Part shown: positions 35,056 to 46,166 of the stretch, piece by piece
Position numbering within the stretch: the stretch's first letter is position 1
Layout: every line of letters begins with the position of its first letter
Source: Leptodontidium sp. MPI-SDFR-AT-0119
Taxonomy: Eukaryota > Ascomycota > Leotiomycetes > Helotiales > Leptodontidiaceae
Direction: 5' to 3'
Length of the DNA: 64,000 nt
NCBI GenBank assembly: GCA_020726505.1
Contig: JAHLEZ010000037.1
Location: forward strand, 124,001 to 188,000
The notes under the pieces: generated by a model
What the model saw: the letters and a program-made list of their open reading frames with translations, nothing else
Told to the model about the DNA's origin: nothing
The model's database searches: none
Made by a program: the position numbers and the translations under genes

Positions 35056-35351
35056 CACACCCAAGAATCTCATACAGCTGGTCCAAAAAGGTCTGGCAGC
35101 TTTATAGGATAACAGGACATATGCTGCTGCTTGTAGTAATTATTCCTCTGCTGGCATATTTGGTCACGCCTACTCAGTCACAGCAACTGCCAATTTGCCA
35201 AACGTCTGCACAGAGAGCCGGATCGAAGCACGCAGTCTTTTGCATTAACTCTTGTGCTTGGTATAGATATACTTTACACGAGTCTTCCACATTCAATCTT
35301 TCACTGCAGTGGGTTTAGTTCAAAATCGCTTTGATTGTTCATACAGTCAAT

Positions 35352-37910
35352 ATGACGGAACCAGAACCGACTCAGGTTGACGTTTTAGTGATAGGTGCTG
35401 GACCGTCGGGGTGAGTAAGATCTTTCAAATGCGCACATCAGCCGGCAACTTGATTCAAAGTTAGTGTGATGCTAATTCGGGGCGATAGGCTTATGCTTGC
35501 AACCTGGTTGAGTCGCTGTGGCATTTCAACGCGAATCGTCGACAAGCGGGCCAGCAGGATCAACAGTGGGTAAGCAACGCCTTTGACCCCTTCAGCAGCA
35601 ATGTACTTTAAGCATATCTGATATCTTCCAGACAGGCAGATGGCCTCCAAAGCAGAACCTTCGAGGTTGGTGGATTTGCACAAGTGCAAGGTTTGGTTAC
35701 TGACTTGTCCTAGATCCTGGATTCTCTTGGTATAGGCGCTGATGTTTGGCGTGAGGCCAACCATATGCTTGAGATTCGATTTTGGGTGCGTATCCGATAG
35801 CCACTTGGAGATGAGAGACTGGGGCTGAGGATTTCAAGAACCCAGATGAGCACGGCCAGCTCTATCGATCCGATGCAATGGCAGATACCGTGCCGGGGGC
35901 CAGTCGATTTCAACAGGCAACTCTTCATCAAGGCATATCACCCCTGCGGATTTGCATAGTTATTTCTAACATCTGCACCTAGCTCGTATTGAGGATTATC
36001 TCCTTGGTTACGTACACAAGCACAGTAGTATCGGGGTAGAGCGCGGCGTCATTCCCGAGTCGTTGAGCATAGATGCCAACTTCACAGACTCAGCCAATGA
36101 GTATCCAGTCTCTGTCACCCTTCGGCACATGTTGGAGGAGGGAACAGTCCCCGAAGAAATACACGGCAGTCATGCCTCAGGGGTTCCTAATGGTCTTTTC
36201 CGAAGTAATCTCACTGCCGATGATACAGCTTCTCTGCTGGAAAATGCGCAGTCAAGCACCAGCACACGATCTGAAAAAGTACTTGCAAAATATGTAGTGG
36301 GCTGCGACGGTGCTCATTCATGGACGCGTCGCCAAATCGGGGTTGTGATGGAGGGAGAACAAACAGACCTTGTTTGGTGAGTGCATCCTGTTTAAACAGT
36401 CCGAACTGTGTTTTGAACTGTGTCACGGAGCTAATGCCTCCCATTAGGGGAGTGATGGATATCATTCCGATCACAGACTTCCGTATGTATTTCCTGCTAA
36501 TACATCCTGGGCGAAGTCTGAATATTGATAAAATTTAGCCGACATCCGGTACCGCTGCACAGTTCGCTCCCAAGAATTCGGCAGTATGATGATCATTCCA
36601 AGAGAAAACAAACTGGTGAGGCTCTATATTCAGATCACGGAAAAGGATGGAACCGGCAATTGTGTAAGACAATCGAGCAACGCTTTCCAATTGACATCAA
36701 AGCTAAATCTGGTATAGGTCAAACGGTCTGATATCTCTCCGGAGATCTTGTTGAAAAGTGCCCAGAAAATACTTGCTCCCTACAAACTGAGCTACAAACA
36801 CTGTCATTGGTGGACGGCATATGGAATTGGGCAGAGGGTAGGCTCCAGCTTTTCGGTTCAGAACAGAGTATTCTTGGCGGGGGATGCGGTTCACACACAC
36901 AGCCCCAAGGCTGGACAGGGGATGAACATTAGCATGCATGATAGTGAGTTTATATCATTGTCACTCTTTCATTCAATCCTGCTCACCAAAGAATCATAGC
37001 CTACAACCTAGGGTGGAAACTTGCATCTGTAATCAAGCATCGCTCAGATCCCTCCTTGCTTAGGACGTATGAGACAGAGAGGCGAAAAATTGCTCAAGAA
37101 CTTATCACTTTCGATCACAAATTTTCCCGCATCTTCTCAGGTCGACCTGTCAAAGACATTTTGGGCGATGGAGCTATCGATGCAGAAACTCTACAGGAAG
37201 CCTTCAAGAAGGGCAACACATTCACCAATGGCACTTCGGTAAATTACGACTGCAGTATCCTTGTTTCCAAGGAACTAGAATCACAAGCATCAGAGGCAGA
37301 AAACTTTGCCCAGAAGAATGGTGTACCAGCATCATCTCTGACTCTTGATCATCAACCGGACAATCAAGACCTCGCAACTGGAATTCGAATCGGAATGCGA
37401 ATGCCGAGCTTCAAAGTACTGAATCAATCTGATGCCCGCCCATGGCATTTTCAAGAGCTACTTCAGAGCAACGGATGCTGGAGAATCGCGGTATTCCCAG
37501 GGGATCTCCGAGACCCAGATCAATTTGCCCGGTTCACAACCCTGGGCCACGCACTTGCGGCAAAAGATTCTTTTCTTCGTCGTTACACCCCCAGGTCGGA
37601 AGCCATAGATTCGGTTTTCGAGATCATAACTGTTCACTCAGCGCCTCGCTCAAGTATCGAGCTACTTTCCCTGCATGAAGTTTTCCATCCGTTTTCTGAG
37701 GAGACCGGCTGGGATTATAACAAGGTCTTTGTGGATGATGTTTCGTACCATGAGGGGCATGGAGAAGCGTATAAGAATTATGGTATTAGTCCCTTGACTG
37801 GTTGCGTGGTAGTGATTCGACCAGACCAGCATGTCAGTTGTATTAGCAGCTTGGAGAGTGTGAGAAGGATTGATTCATTCTTCTCAGGTTTTATGATAGA
37901 GCAAAAATGA
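35352..37910 (+). CDS. FAD-dependent aromatic monooxygenase (phenol 2-monooxygenase-like)
   Basis: Group A flavoprotein hydroxylase expected to hydroxylate a phenolic ring with NADPH and oxygen. The start at 35352 gives [20 protein letters not shown], the FAD dinucleotide-binding motif. Several introns follow, including GTGAGT at 35411, one inside the [11 protein letters not shown] region, one at about 36377, and a GTAAGA...TATAG intron at about 36663-36717 that restores [14 protein letters not shown]. The second FAD motif is clear: [20 protein letters not shown]. The last exon (about 37000-37910) carries the thioredoxin-like C-terminal domain seen in phenol hydroxylases ([32 protein letters not shown]). 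Length of about 630 residues fits. It is divergent from the P450 and probably co-regulated. Confidence 0.92.
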
Positions 37911-38718
37911 AGGGCGTTGTTGAGCTGAACATATTCGCAGGCGTTCTATTTATCTTTTGCTTCCTTCTACCCCAAATCCCAAACCCACTTGGTATCTCGT
38001 TCTTGTGCCTCAAACGCTCGTCTATAAGGTTCGGCGGGGGAAAGTTTAAGCCCACACGCTGGAATTGAGTATCAGAATCGTAGCATCCAGAATCACACAG
38101 TGTGCTTCAGACTCGATATCCTTGAACGGCAGCTTTAAGCTTGAGGATTATTATTAAAACAGTATCTTCTTCTCTTTTGGTTCAGAATTTCTTCTGCTCC
38201 AGATTCTTCCTCGGGGTCTCCCGTTCATAAAAATCATGTGCTTGATTTTGTGACACAGCACTCTTTATGAATACCAAATGATGTTAGACGTGCGGGGTGC
38301 TCTCAAACCTGTCAGATCTCTCTCGGGACACTCAGGTCGCACTCAGTAGTGGACCTTGAGCAATTCGCCCGTGGGTCATACGGTGGTCGGCAAAACACAG
38401 ACAACAACGCAACCTTCAAACACACTAAAATCAATGCATTTTCAAAGGACACGCAAAACTCCCCTCTCGGGGGTGGCGGAAATATGACGTTCTCGGTGGA
38501 GTTTTGATGCGCTCTTTCGATCATTCCGCGGAAACGGAACCCGCCTCTCGGCACTCATTGTGCGCGTTCTAGGAGATCGAAGTGTGTTCTCAAAGTAACG
38601 AGATAGATAATCAGCTCAGTCTTTTCTTCGTGACGCTTTGCACGACTCACTTTAATAGTCACTGCCGCCCTGACCTCTGTTCATTCACTGCAATTGCTTT
38701 CGCATCAAATTGCTCGCG
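37911..38718. promoter_or_regulatory. Esterase upstream region
   Basis: About 800 bp between the monooxygenase stop and the esterase start. It contains an exact TTCCGCGGAA at 38525, 185 bp before the start codon. No other feature is seen. Confidence 0.55.
38525..38534. promoter_or_regulatory. TTCCGCGGAA palindrome
   Basis: An exact copy 185 bp upstream of the alpha/beta-hydrolase start. It is followed by ACGGAACCCG, another CGG-containing stretch. Confidence 0.65.
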
Positions 38719-39805
38719 ATGGCAAAACACCAGTTCACCTATAAAGAGATTGACGGGCAGTCTATAGATGCCGATGTTTATTATGATGGGGTGGGAACAA
38801 GTGCTAGCCGCCCAGTTGGTAGGTCATAACCCGTCTTGGGAATGAGGTTCTGCTGGTCGCGCGCAACCATTATTTTTCTAACTCGAAGTGATAGCGCTCT
38901 ACTTTCACGGAGGCAACTTTGTATCCGGCTCCAAAGAACTTCTAGGCAAGCTTCATATCCAAAAGCTTCTGGAATTCGGTTTCGTCGTAGTATCTGCCAA
39001 CTATCGACTTTGTCCCACCATTAGCCTTGCTGAGGGCCCGGTTTCTGATGCCCTTGATGCTTACCAGTGGGTCCGTGAGAGACTTCCCACTATCTTGAAG
39101 GAGCAAACTGGCGTCAGTCTTGATGTCAAAAAGATCGTAGTTTTTGGTCACTCTTGCGGTGCAACCCTGGCCCTCCTGACTGTAAGCTTAACTTCTTATT
39201 GCATCATGTGACCTTCTATCCATCTTGAAAAATGTGTAGCTTCTTCCAGAAACGCTGACGTTTGCTTGTGAACATAGGCTGGACAACCAGAGCCCCCTCT
39301 TGCAATCCTGGATATCTTCGGCATCAAGTACCTACAAGACCCAGCATTCCATACTGCAAGCGAGGATAGAGTGCCACTAATCGACGAGGCTTTCGTTAAC
39401 CAGGTCTTTCAACAGGTTCCAGCACCTTCAACAGCAGCTCCACCAATGACTGCTACTGGACCTGACCTTAAGAATCCTCGGATTGCCTGGATGTTTAGTG
39501 CGGTAAAGAAAGGCGCGTTGATTAAGTCTATTGTGGCGGATGGCAATTACGAGACCGTCGATCCTACTTTCCTCTTCTCTAAAGGAAAGTTTCCTCCCAC
39601 CTATTTCATCCACGGAACGGCAGATACACTTGTACCCCACAAGCTGTCTCAAAATGCCTATGATGAGTTAGTTGCTGCGGGACGCGAGAGTCATCTTGTG
39701 CTGGTTGAAGGTGCACCACACGGTTTGGATGCGAGGATGCAAGAAGGAGATGACACTTATAGAACTATCGTTAAAGGTTTGGAATTTCTCAAAGCGCACA
39801 TCTAG
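38719..39805 (+). CDS. Alpha/beta-hydrolase esterase (HSL/carboxylesterase-like)
   Basis: Cytosolic serine esterase of the hormone-sensitive-lipase-like type. Three exons fit: 38719-38818, 38889-39181, 39278-39805, with GTAGGT/GTAAGC donors and AG acceptors, giving about 306 residues. The oxyanion-hole motif is YFHGGNF, the nucleophile elbow GHSCGAT (GxSxG), the acid lies in FIHGTADTLVP and the catalytic His in EGAPHGLDA; the triad is complete. The protein starts MAKHQFTYKEIDGQSIDADV and ends LEFLKAHI. A broken paralogue sits at 28695-29374 on the edge of the repeat block. It likely cleaves an ester substrate or intermediate of cluster D. Confidence 0.92.
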
Positions 39806-41070
39806 TTCAAAGGCGACTGGATGGCACCGGCAGGTTTGGTGCATTGGATATTGCTGCGAAACATGAATTAGATGCCACGTTTTCCCCCCGAGCATGTACC
39901 GTGTGAATTGAGTAGATACTTGGGTAAAGGCTTGTAACTTAGCCAGGAGCAGATATGGAAATTTAATTTTCCTATAACACCATAAACAATTTCGTGTGAT
40001 TTGGTGCGTAGAGACAAGATGCCTTGCGGTGACTGTGGTGGACTGCTTTCAGCTGGCGAGAAGAATATCATTCCGCGAGATGGCTCCATGAAGATGCATA
40101 GCATTTAAATCCCGCGTTCTGTCGTTTCGTATCTTAATAAAATGGTTGAAGGTATAGCGAGGCATACCAAGCAAATCTCTGTGTGTCAATTTCTCACGAC
40201 CTTTTTTCTTACCACTGTCCGTGGTGTGGTTGTTTTTCGGCTACAACTCTCCCATTAAAATTTCTTAATACTGAGACTTTTTCAGCCTGTAAAAACACCA
40301 CCTCAGCAACTGTAGTTGTAGGAGATCACCGGATAATTCTATTAAATGATAATCTCAAGACCTATTTATTTTAGGCAATTAGATGTAAGCTTTCAATCAT
40401 GTTTTTGGCATGGCTGGTTCTCACCAACAGTTCGTCACAGTTCGGATGGTGACTCAATTCGTTTCGCGCACATACCCAAACCCAGTACGCCGTGTTCCCA
40501 ATATTACGGGATACTGCTGAGACTGACGTACGGGAAGGGAACATGGTTCACGCGTTGGATGGAGTTTCTGGAGTCGACCTTTCTCCAGTGGTCTCTGCTG
40601 TCGAGGTACTTACATTATTGAAACCCCATTACACTGCGGCTGTTCATGAAAATCGCGCACAGAAAGCCATAAGTGGGCTAGAAACAAGCAAATGCTTCCA
40701 TTTATGCTTTTTGCAAGAACACCCGATGCCTCCTATTTCTTTTTATATCTGGCAAGCCGATAGCCTATGATCAATGCTTTCTTGATAGTGATTTCACCAA
40801 GTTCTTACTACAATCGTACGACGAAGTATTTGATTTCCTTCATCAAGCAGCAACGCCTGTTGCAGACCATCGGAAGGAGTTTGAAACGCTGGATGACCTC
40901 AGCCATTCTTTGGTCGAAGTACCACTTGGAGCATCATCTTCAAACTCACAAACCACTAGAATATTTTCCAGAGTTACATCACCGTGACACGTATTTTCAA
41001 TGTATATGACCTTAAACGCCGCGTCATGATTCATCAAGTTCTATGTACCTAAAAGAAGTTCCCTCTCGTC
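39806..41070. other. Gap with a possible decayed gene
   Basis: Between the esterase and the second P450. Two plus-strand stretches look coding-like: 40492-40770 (LDGVSGVDLSPVVSAVEVL) and a different frame at about 40750-40975 (SDFTKFLLQSYDEVFDFLHQ). They could be exons or remnants of one gene, but I recognise no domain and no convincing start. A TTCCGCGAGA near 40071 is a poor match of the palindrome. Confidence 0.3.
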
Positions 41071-42751
41071 TTACAGTCCCGTCGTGAACGATCGTTTCTT
41101 CAGCCTAATCCTCATATTCTCCAGGTCTGAAATCCATGATGATCGTATCTTCAACGGTCTCTCTTTATCAAGAAGCTCAATATCGTACCGACTGAAAATC
41201 TGACCGATGAAATTGTACATCTCGAACATGGCCAGATTGCGGCCAATGCACGCTCGCGAGCCATATCCAAACTATTCCAATTAGAAGGGGTTCCCACAGA
41301 TCTGATAGAATAAGCTTACTGTTGCAAGATACTTGTTCATATTTCTCAGTTCCTCCTCGCTGCTTCCCTGGCCCTCGATCCACCGCTCTGGCCTCCACTG
41401 GTCTGCATCATCACCGAAGATTGCCTTGCAGCGATTCTGGGCAAGAGGACTATATGAGAGAGTTGCAGTTTCCGGGATGAAGTACTGATCAAAGGTTACT
41501 CCACCCTTGGGCACGTTTCTTGGCAAGTTGTAAACAATACTTGAATGCATACGACCTCCTTCCTTAATACAAGCACTCAGAAAGGGAAGACCTGACAATA
41601 CATCGAATCGAAGTACTTCTTCGTCGCCTAGAGATGCGTGTTTCCGTGCCTGATCGATTTCGTCCTGCAGTCGTTTGTAATGCTTTTCTGACCTCAAAAC
41701 TGGCGCCAGAACTGCCCTGATCCCGATAGAAGTGGTATCCGCACCAGCAGCCATGGGATTTCCGACCTCAGGCATGATTCCTGCAAGCGTAAGTGGTTTC
41801 CCCTCCTGATCTTTCAGCCCAAGGAAGTGGTCGAGCATGTCCTTTGGCTGGCCATCTTTAACTGGTCCTGCCTTCATGCGCGTCGTGACCTTTTGGAATG
41901 TTTCTCTCTGGAAAGGCGTCGCAGATAAATGCATACTTGATCCAAAAAGTGGCGCGATGCGTGCCGTGAGTGGATGGGTGATCCAAGCTGAGCCTCCGGG
42001 CAGATAACCCAAATTGCAAATCCAATAGAATGCCTCGTGCATCAAACGAATGTAGTTGCCAACATCTTTCTCTTCTCTAATCATGCCCAGCGGTTCACTC
42101 CAGGTGATCGTCCCAACAACATCGTACGTGAAGTAGAAGGCCCACTTGCTCAGATTGATCTCCTCGCCCTCTTTAGCGAAGCGATCAAACTTCTCCCACA
42201 AGCTGTCAAGAACGACTTGTATTTTGTCTTGCGCACCCACGATGCTGTACATGCTATAGAGATGAGAGACCCGTTTCCTCATGAAAGAGTGCGTCTCTGG
42301 ATTTTGTTCCCCGAAAAACTATTTCTTGTTAGTAGGCTGGGAGCGATGCAATTAGGTGCAGAGTTACTGATGGTGGACCATTCGGCCCATTTCTTCCTCC
42401 CAATGTCGCCCAGGTGCTATACCATGGCGTCTTTGCTGCTCCTGCCGAGCCATACCCATATGCCGTGGTAGTCAAATCTATGTGGACAACACTGACCTCG
42501 TTGGGCGCGATCCTAACGACTGGGCCATATTTCTTATGGAGATTCAGGATATCCTCGTGCCAATAACCACTGAAATAGCGTCGAGTTCTCCATAGCTCGG
42601 TAAATTTGGCGAGAAATGGCCCTGGAATGCCTCTTAATGGATGGAGGATGGCACGATACAGTCCAACCAGTATTGCAATGGAGACGAATGCAAAGGTCGA
42701 GTGAACAGCAAAAAGGAGAGGCGAAAGATGGTCCATAGTCATCCAAGACAC
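41071..42751 (-). CDS. Cytochrome P450 (second of cluster D)
   Basis: Microsomal P450 of the large fungal group that includes pisatin-demethylase-like enzymes. The start at 42751 (MSWMTMDHLSPLLFAVHS) leads to a hydrophobic anchor and HPLRGIPGPFLAKFTELW. Exon 1 covers RIAPNEVSVV and ends after GPNGPPS. The next exon begins in FGEQNPETHSFMRKRVSHLY. The I-helix has AAGADTTSIG, the K-helix KEGGRMH (ExxR), then DQWRPERW, and after an intron near 41280-41330 the haem loop FGYGSRACIGRN with the cysteine ligand. The TAA is at 41071. All catalytic signatures are present. A CCGCGG site lies 230 bp upstream. It is likely a hydroxylase or demethylase in cluster D. Confidence 0.92.
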
Positions 42752-43814
42752 GTAATGTGAGGTTGTCGATTTGCTCGATTGTTCTGGATCTAATTCGAAC
42801 GGCCTGTGTTATATGTAGTATGAGAGTGTGGCTGATCATGCAAGGAGAAAATTAGGAGATCAAGTACGGGACACCTACAGGTACGGTGGGTGCATCAAAT
42901 GACCACGCGCTTAGTTGTTGCGGGCCGTGAGGAGGGGTATCGGTTCCTACTGGAGTTCCGCAAAGTGCATCTCAAGCGGTTCCGCGGTGTGTTCCGGCTC
43001 ATCGGTGTTTCGAATGGACCAGTCGTTTAATGCGGCGGAGTTGATGGATCCGGTCATGTAGGCGAACAAAGGAGCAGCACAGCATTAATTAGCAACGGCA
43101 TTCTGCTCGAAGTAATGCCCCCTTCGCACATTACGGCGCAATAAGCTTGAATCCCGCCTCGTGCTGTCCAGGGCTAACTTACTCGATTCGACGTTTCTGA
43201 TACCGCTGCTCTTCGAAGTAAATAATTATTGGACTTTAACTCTGACTTGCGCTCTTGGCTGGTAATGTGCTTAGCAGATAATGTATATCCTATTGCGACA
43301 GCTTAAAGATTTTGAAGCTGGCATAAGAAGCAGTATCCTCAATAATTCAATTCTTGAGCTATTGCTGCAAGATGTGATACGAGAGACCTTGGAATACTTT
43401 GACTCTTTCAGCCTCCCATTTTCCCTTTGTCAATCAGATATTGCGACTCAGAATCGATCGGCATTCTCCCTTACAGCTGTGGGACTTCCATGAGGTAGAA
43501 AGGTTACCAATTCTTCATAATTATCTATCCATACTCAATCACTACTAAGCTTCGCATCTATGCTTTAAACGTTGCCCTCTCAAGAGCAAAATTTTGCGGC
43601 TTCAAATTTCAAGTCATTATATCACTACTACTGTGCAGACATGAACAACTAGATAATTATAACTATAATAGTGAGGTGCGAGCTACATTCCCCTCCGGTG
43701 TGAATGATGTGCTTCCCCTTTTGAGGTTCTTGTGCCTGGTATCGATATAATTCGGAAACTCAACACATTGGTCCGAGAATCCCCAAACCCGAAAACTCAA
43801 GACCTCGTCCTCCC
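42752..43814. promoter_or_regulatory. Second P450 upstream region and gap
   Basis: The promoter of the second P450, with TTCCGCGGTG at 42980, then about 800 bp without recognisable coding. A 70-codon plus frame at 43281-43493 has no family signature. Confidence 0.4.
42980..42989. promoter_or_regulatory. TTCCGCGGTG, near-match of the palindrome
   Basis: Eight of ten positions match, about 230 bp upstream of the second P450 start. Confidence 0.45.
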
Positions 43815-44300
43815 TTCAAGTAATTCCTACTGGGCAAATACTATTTTCGACATGAACTATCTTTCTAGGCTGAACCTTCTCTGCGATGCTAAGGGATTGC
43901 CTCTGTGGTTTGATTGGAGACTTGTTCTCGATGCGAGACTCCCAGAACACCACTTGGTCCGATATGCTGTAGAGATGCAGTATGAAGACACCATTACATG
44001 AAATGACTTAGCTTACCTTGATAGTATTGTAGTTGGGGACGTTCTCTTGGGCATCGATATTGTCTGTAGGAAGTGCGTGCCATGGAACATAGATGTGCTC
44101 AAATATCTTACCAGCTTTGTCCACCTTGCATGGTGACAGGGAAATATCCATATAATCGGTGTCATTGCAAGATACCCAGAACTTTGCCTTCAATTGTCCT
44201 TCCAAAGCGGTTCGATTTTCCATTGTGTACTTTAAGTCTAGAGGCTCAGTATTGAGTGAACTTGTCTGATAAGAGACCAATCCAATCAGTGCTCTCAATT
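43815..44300 (-). pseudogene. Fragment of a CocE/S15-type hydrolase (C-terminal domain)
   Basis: A minus-strand frame at 44298-44008 gives LKAKFWVSCNDTDYMDISL and GKIFEHIYVPWHALP, clearly parallel to KAELWMSCKDKDDMDVYVSI and GEVLEHVNVPWEKLP in the intact hydrolase at 54233-56384. After the equivalent of an intron, a second segment (about 43985-43840) reads ENKSPIKPQRQSLSIAEKV and VHVENSICPVGIT, parallel to the next exon of the intact gene, and then stops. The catalytic N-terminal domain is missing. It is a 3'-only duplicate or remnant. Confidence 0.75.
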
Positions 44301-46166
44301 GCTGTGGATAAAGTTTTTTTTTGATTGTGTCGAATAAAGTTTCTGATACTCAGTGCTATTGGGTTGATACTTCGAGAATGGCGAATCGACCAATGGTTGC
44401 TGTAAATGTATTAACTTTTTCAAGACAGGTTGCACGAATCTGTGATTCTAGACCTAGTACAACCCAGTATGATGGACCGTGTTATTGAAATGGCTAGGTA
44501 TAAGGTAATTATAGCCATTGAGGAGATCTATATTAATATATTGTTTGCTTCCCTCGCTGTAGTCACCATCAGAGGATGCTTCGCTGAGCCCCTTGCAATT
44601 GGACGTATTACTGATGCCACCATTTTCTACTATCTAACCATGCACTCACTGGTCAATGATGCAGTTGATGAAGGGTAGGTCGGAATCACCTTTGAGTGTC
44701 GCCTCGAGGTTGGAGTGCTGATAGTTTCTAAGTGCCATCGATTTCGCTTCGCATGCCTTTTTTCTCCCTTCCATGGTCTTCTATGCACGCTAGGAATCTT
44801 CTTCGGATTAGGCCACGAAGAATCAGATACCATGACTCATTAGCTATGTAGAATTTGAACCTTAATACAAGATTGACCTAAAAATGGAAGTCAGTGATCT
44901 GCAATTTCTTTAGACTCTGCGTGAGGACAGCAGGAAATGTCGTCAATGCCTTCGGCGAGTTGGCAACTTTGTTGGTGATGAAAAGCACCCGTGTCTCCTG
45001 GATGGCGATGCATTTCTCCACAGTTCAAATGGTACCATTTTTTCCCAATGGAAATTTTGATCAATTGCACAAGTTTAAAGCCAAAACTGGTGTTGCCGGC
45101 ATTCTTGCTTCAAGCCGTTCGGGTGCCAAAGGCGAGCTGCTCACGTGTCAGAGGCAGCGACTGCCGACATAGTACCCTGAATTGTGCTGTGCTAGACTCT
45201 TTATTGGGACATTCGTGCCATCAAGAAAAGTCAAAGTTGGCATATCCATAGCTTGTCTACAGTGCTCTCTGTACAAGTGGGGAAAATGTAGCACGAGTGG
45301 GGGCTACGGGGGGATGCGGAAGCTCACACGGGACAGAGACAGTCAAGTGTCTGCATATTCTTCTAGTCCGCTGGCAGCTTTCGAATATGGAGGATCTTTC
45401 TCACCTGGAAGAGATAGACAGCTGTATGGTCGGGAAAATGCGATTCAGTTTCGTGGATTTTGCTGACTATTTCAAAAACTCAATCCGGGAACCTACGATT
45501 TGTTTATTTAATAGAGTAAGGGAATCTGGCCAACTTTAGTCGAAACCACGACGTAGTATATGTGGTTAGCAAGAAACTTGTACTAAATTGAAGTACGCAG
45601 CATGGTGCTCTGATTTTTGCGAGTCCATCATCAGACTGCAATCTTCTTTAAATAGAGGTGTTCCATTCTGCATCGAACTTAACTTGAACATTTCAAATCG
45701 CGTCATATTACATAGAAATTTGGAACTCAGAGACTTTACCACATCACAGCCCTCCACTCCTTGCATGTATTCAATGCTATAGACCTTCTAATAACATACA
45801 GTGAAACCCTCCTCACAGTGTGTCCCGACATGTTTAAGCCTTTCTTGCCACCTTGTCTTGACCGCCGCCAGGCAGGATCCGTATCGCCAAAGCTCCTCTA
45901 CATCGACCAATTCTGCTCTCTAGGTCGTGACTAAGGGCGCACGTACAATCAGTCAGAGATTGAAAACTCAGAGTTGATTCGCCTCAGCGGTGCCTCATAA
46001 TGCGCCACAAGAAGTCGATTTTCTAGGGGAGCAAGAATAAGGATGATCGTGCTTCGGCTTTACCGCCGGAGCCGACTAAACACGGCGTCGCAAACGGAAC
46101 CAGATTCACCACATCAAATCAATTGGTCAATCATCATGAATGGAACTCAATCTGTATTTCTAGGTT
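44301..46166. other. 1.9-kb gap without a recognised gene
   Basis: Short frames on both strands (for example 44430-44678 and 44894-45172) match nothing I know and have no supported start or splicing. It could be remnant DNA of a lost gene. No repeat or RNA gene was seen. Confidence 0.35.

Larger units (their letters stand above)
34396..35351. promoter_or_regulatory. Divergent promoter region, P450 / flavin monooxygenase
   Basis: About 950 bp between two head-to-head oxygenase genes. It holds an exact TTCCGCGGAA at 34819 extended to a 16-nt block shared with the lyase promoter, and a nearly exact copy (TCCCGCGGAA) at 35046, about 300 bp before the monooxygenase start. No coding is seen. Confidence 0.7.
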
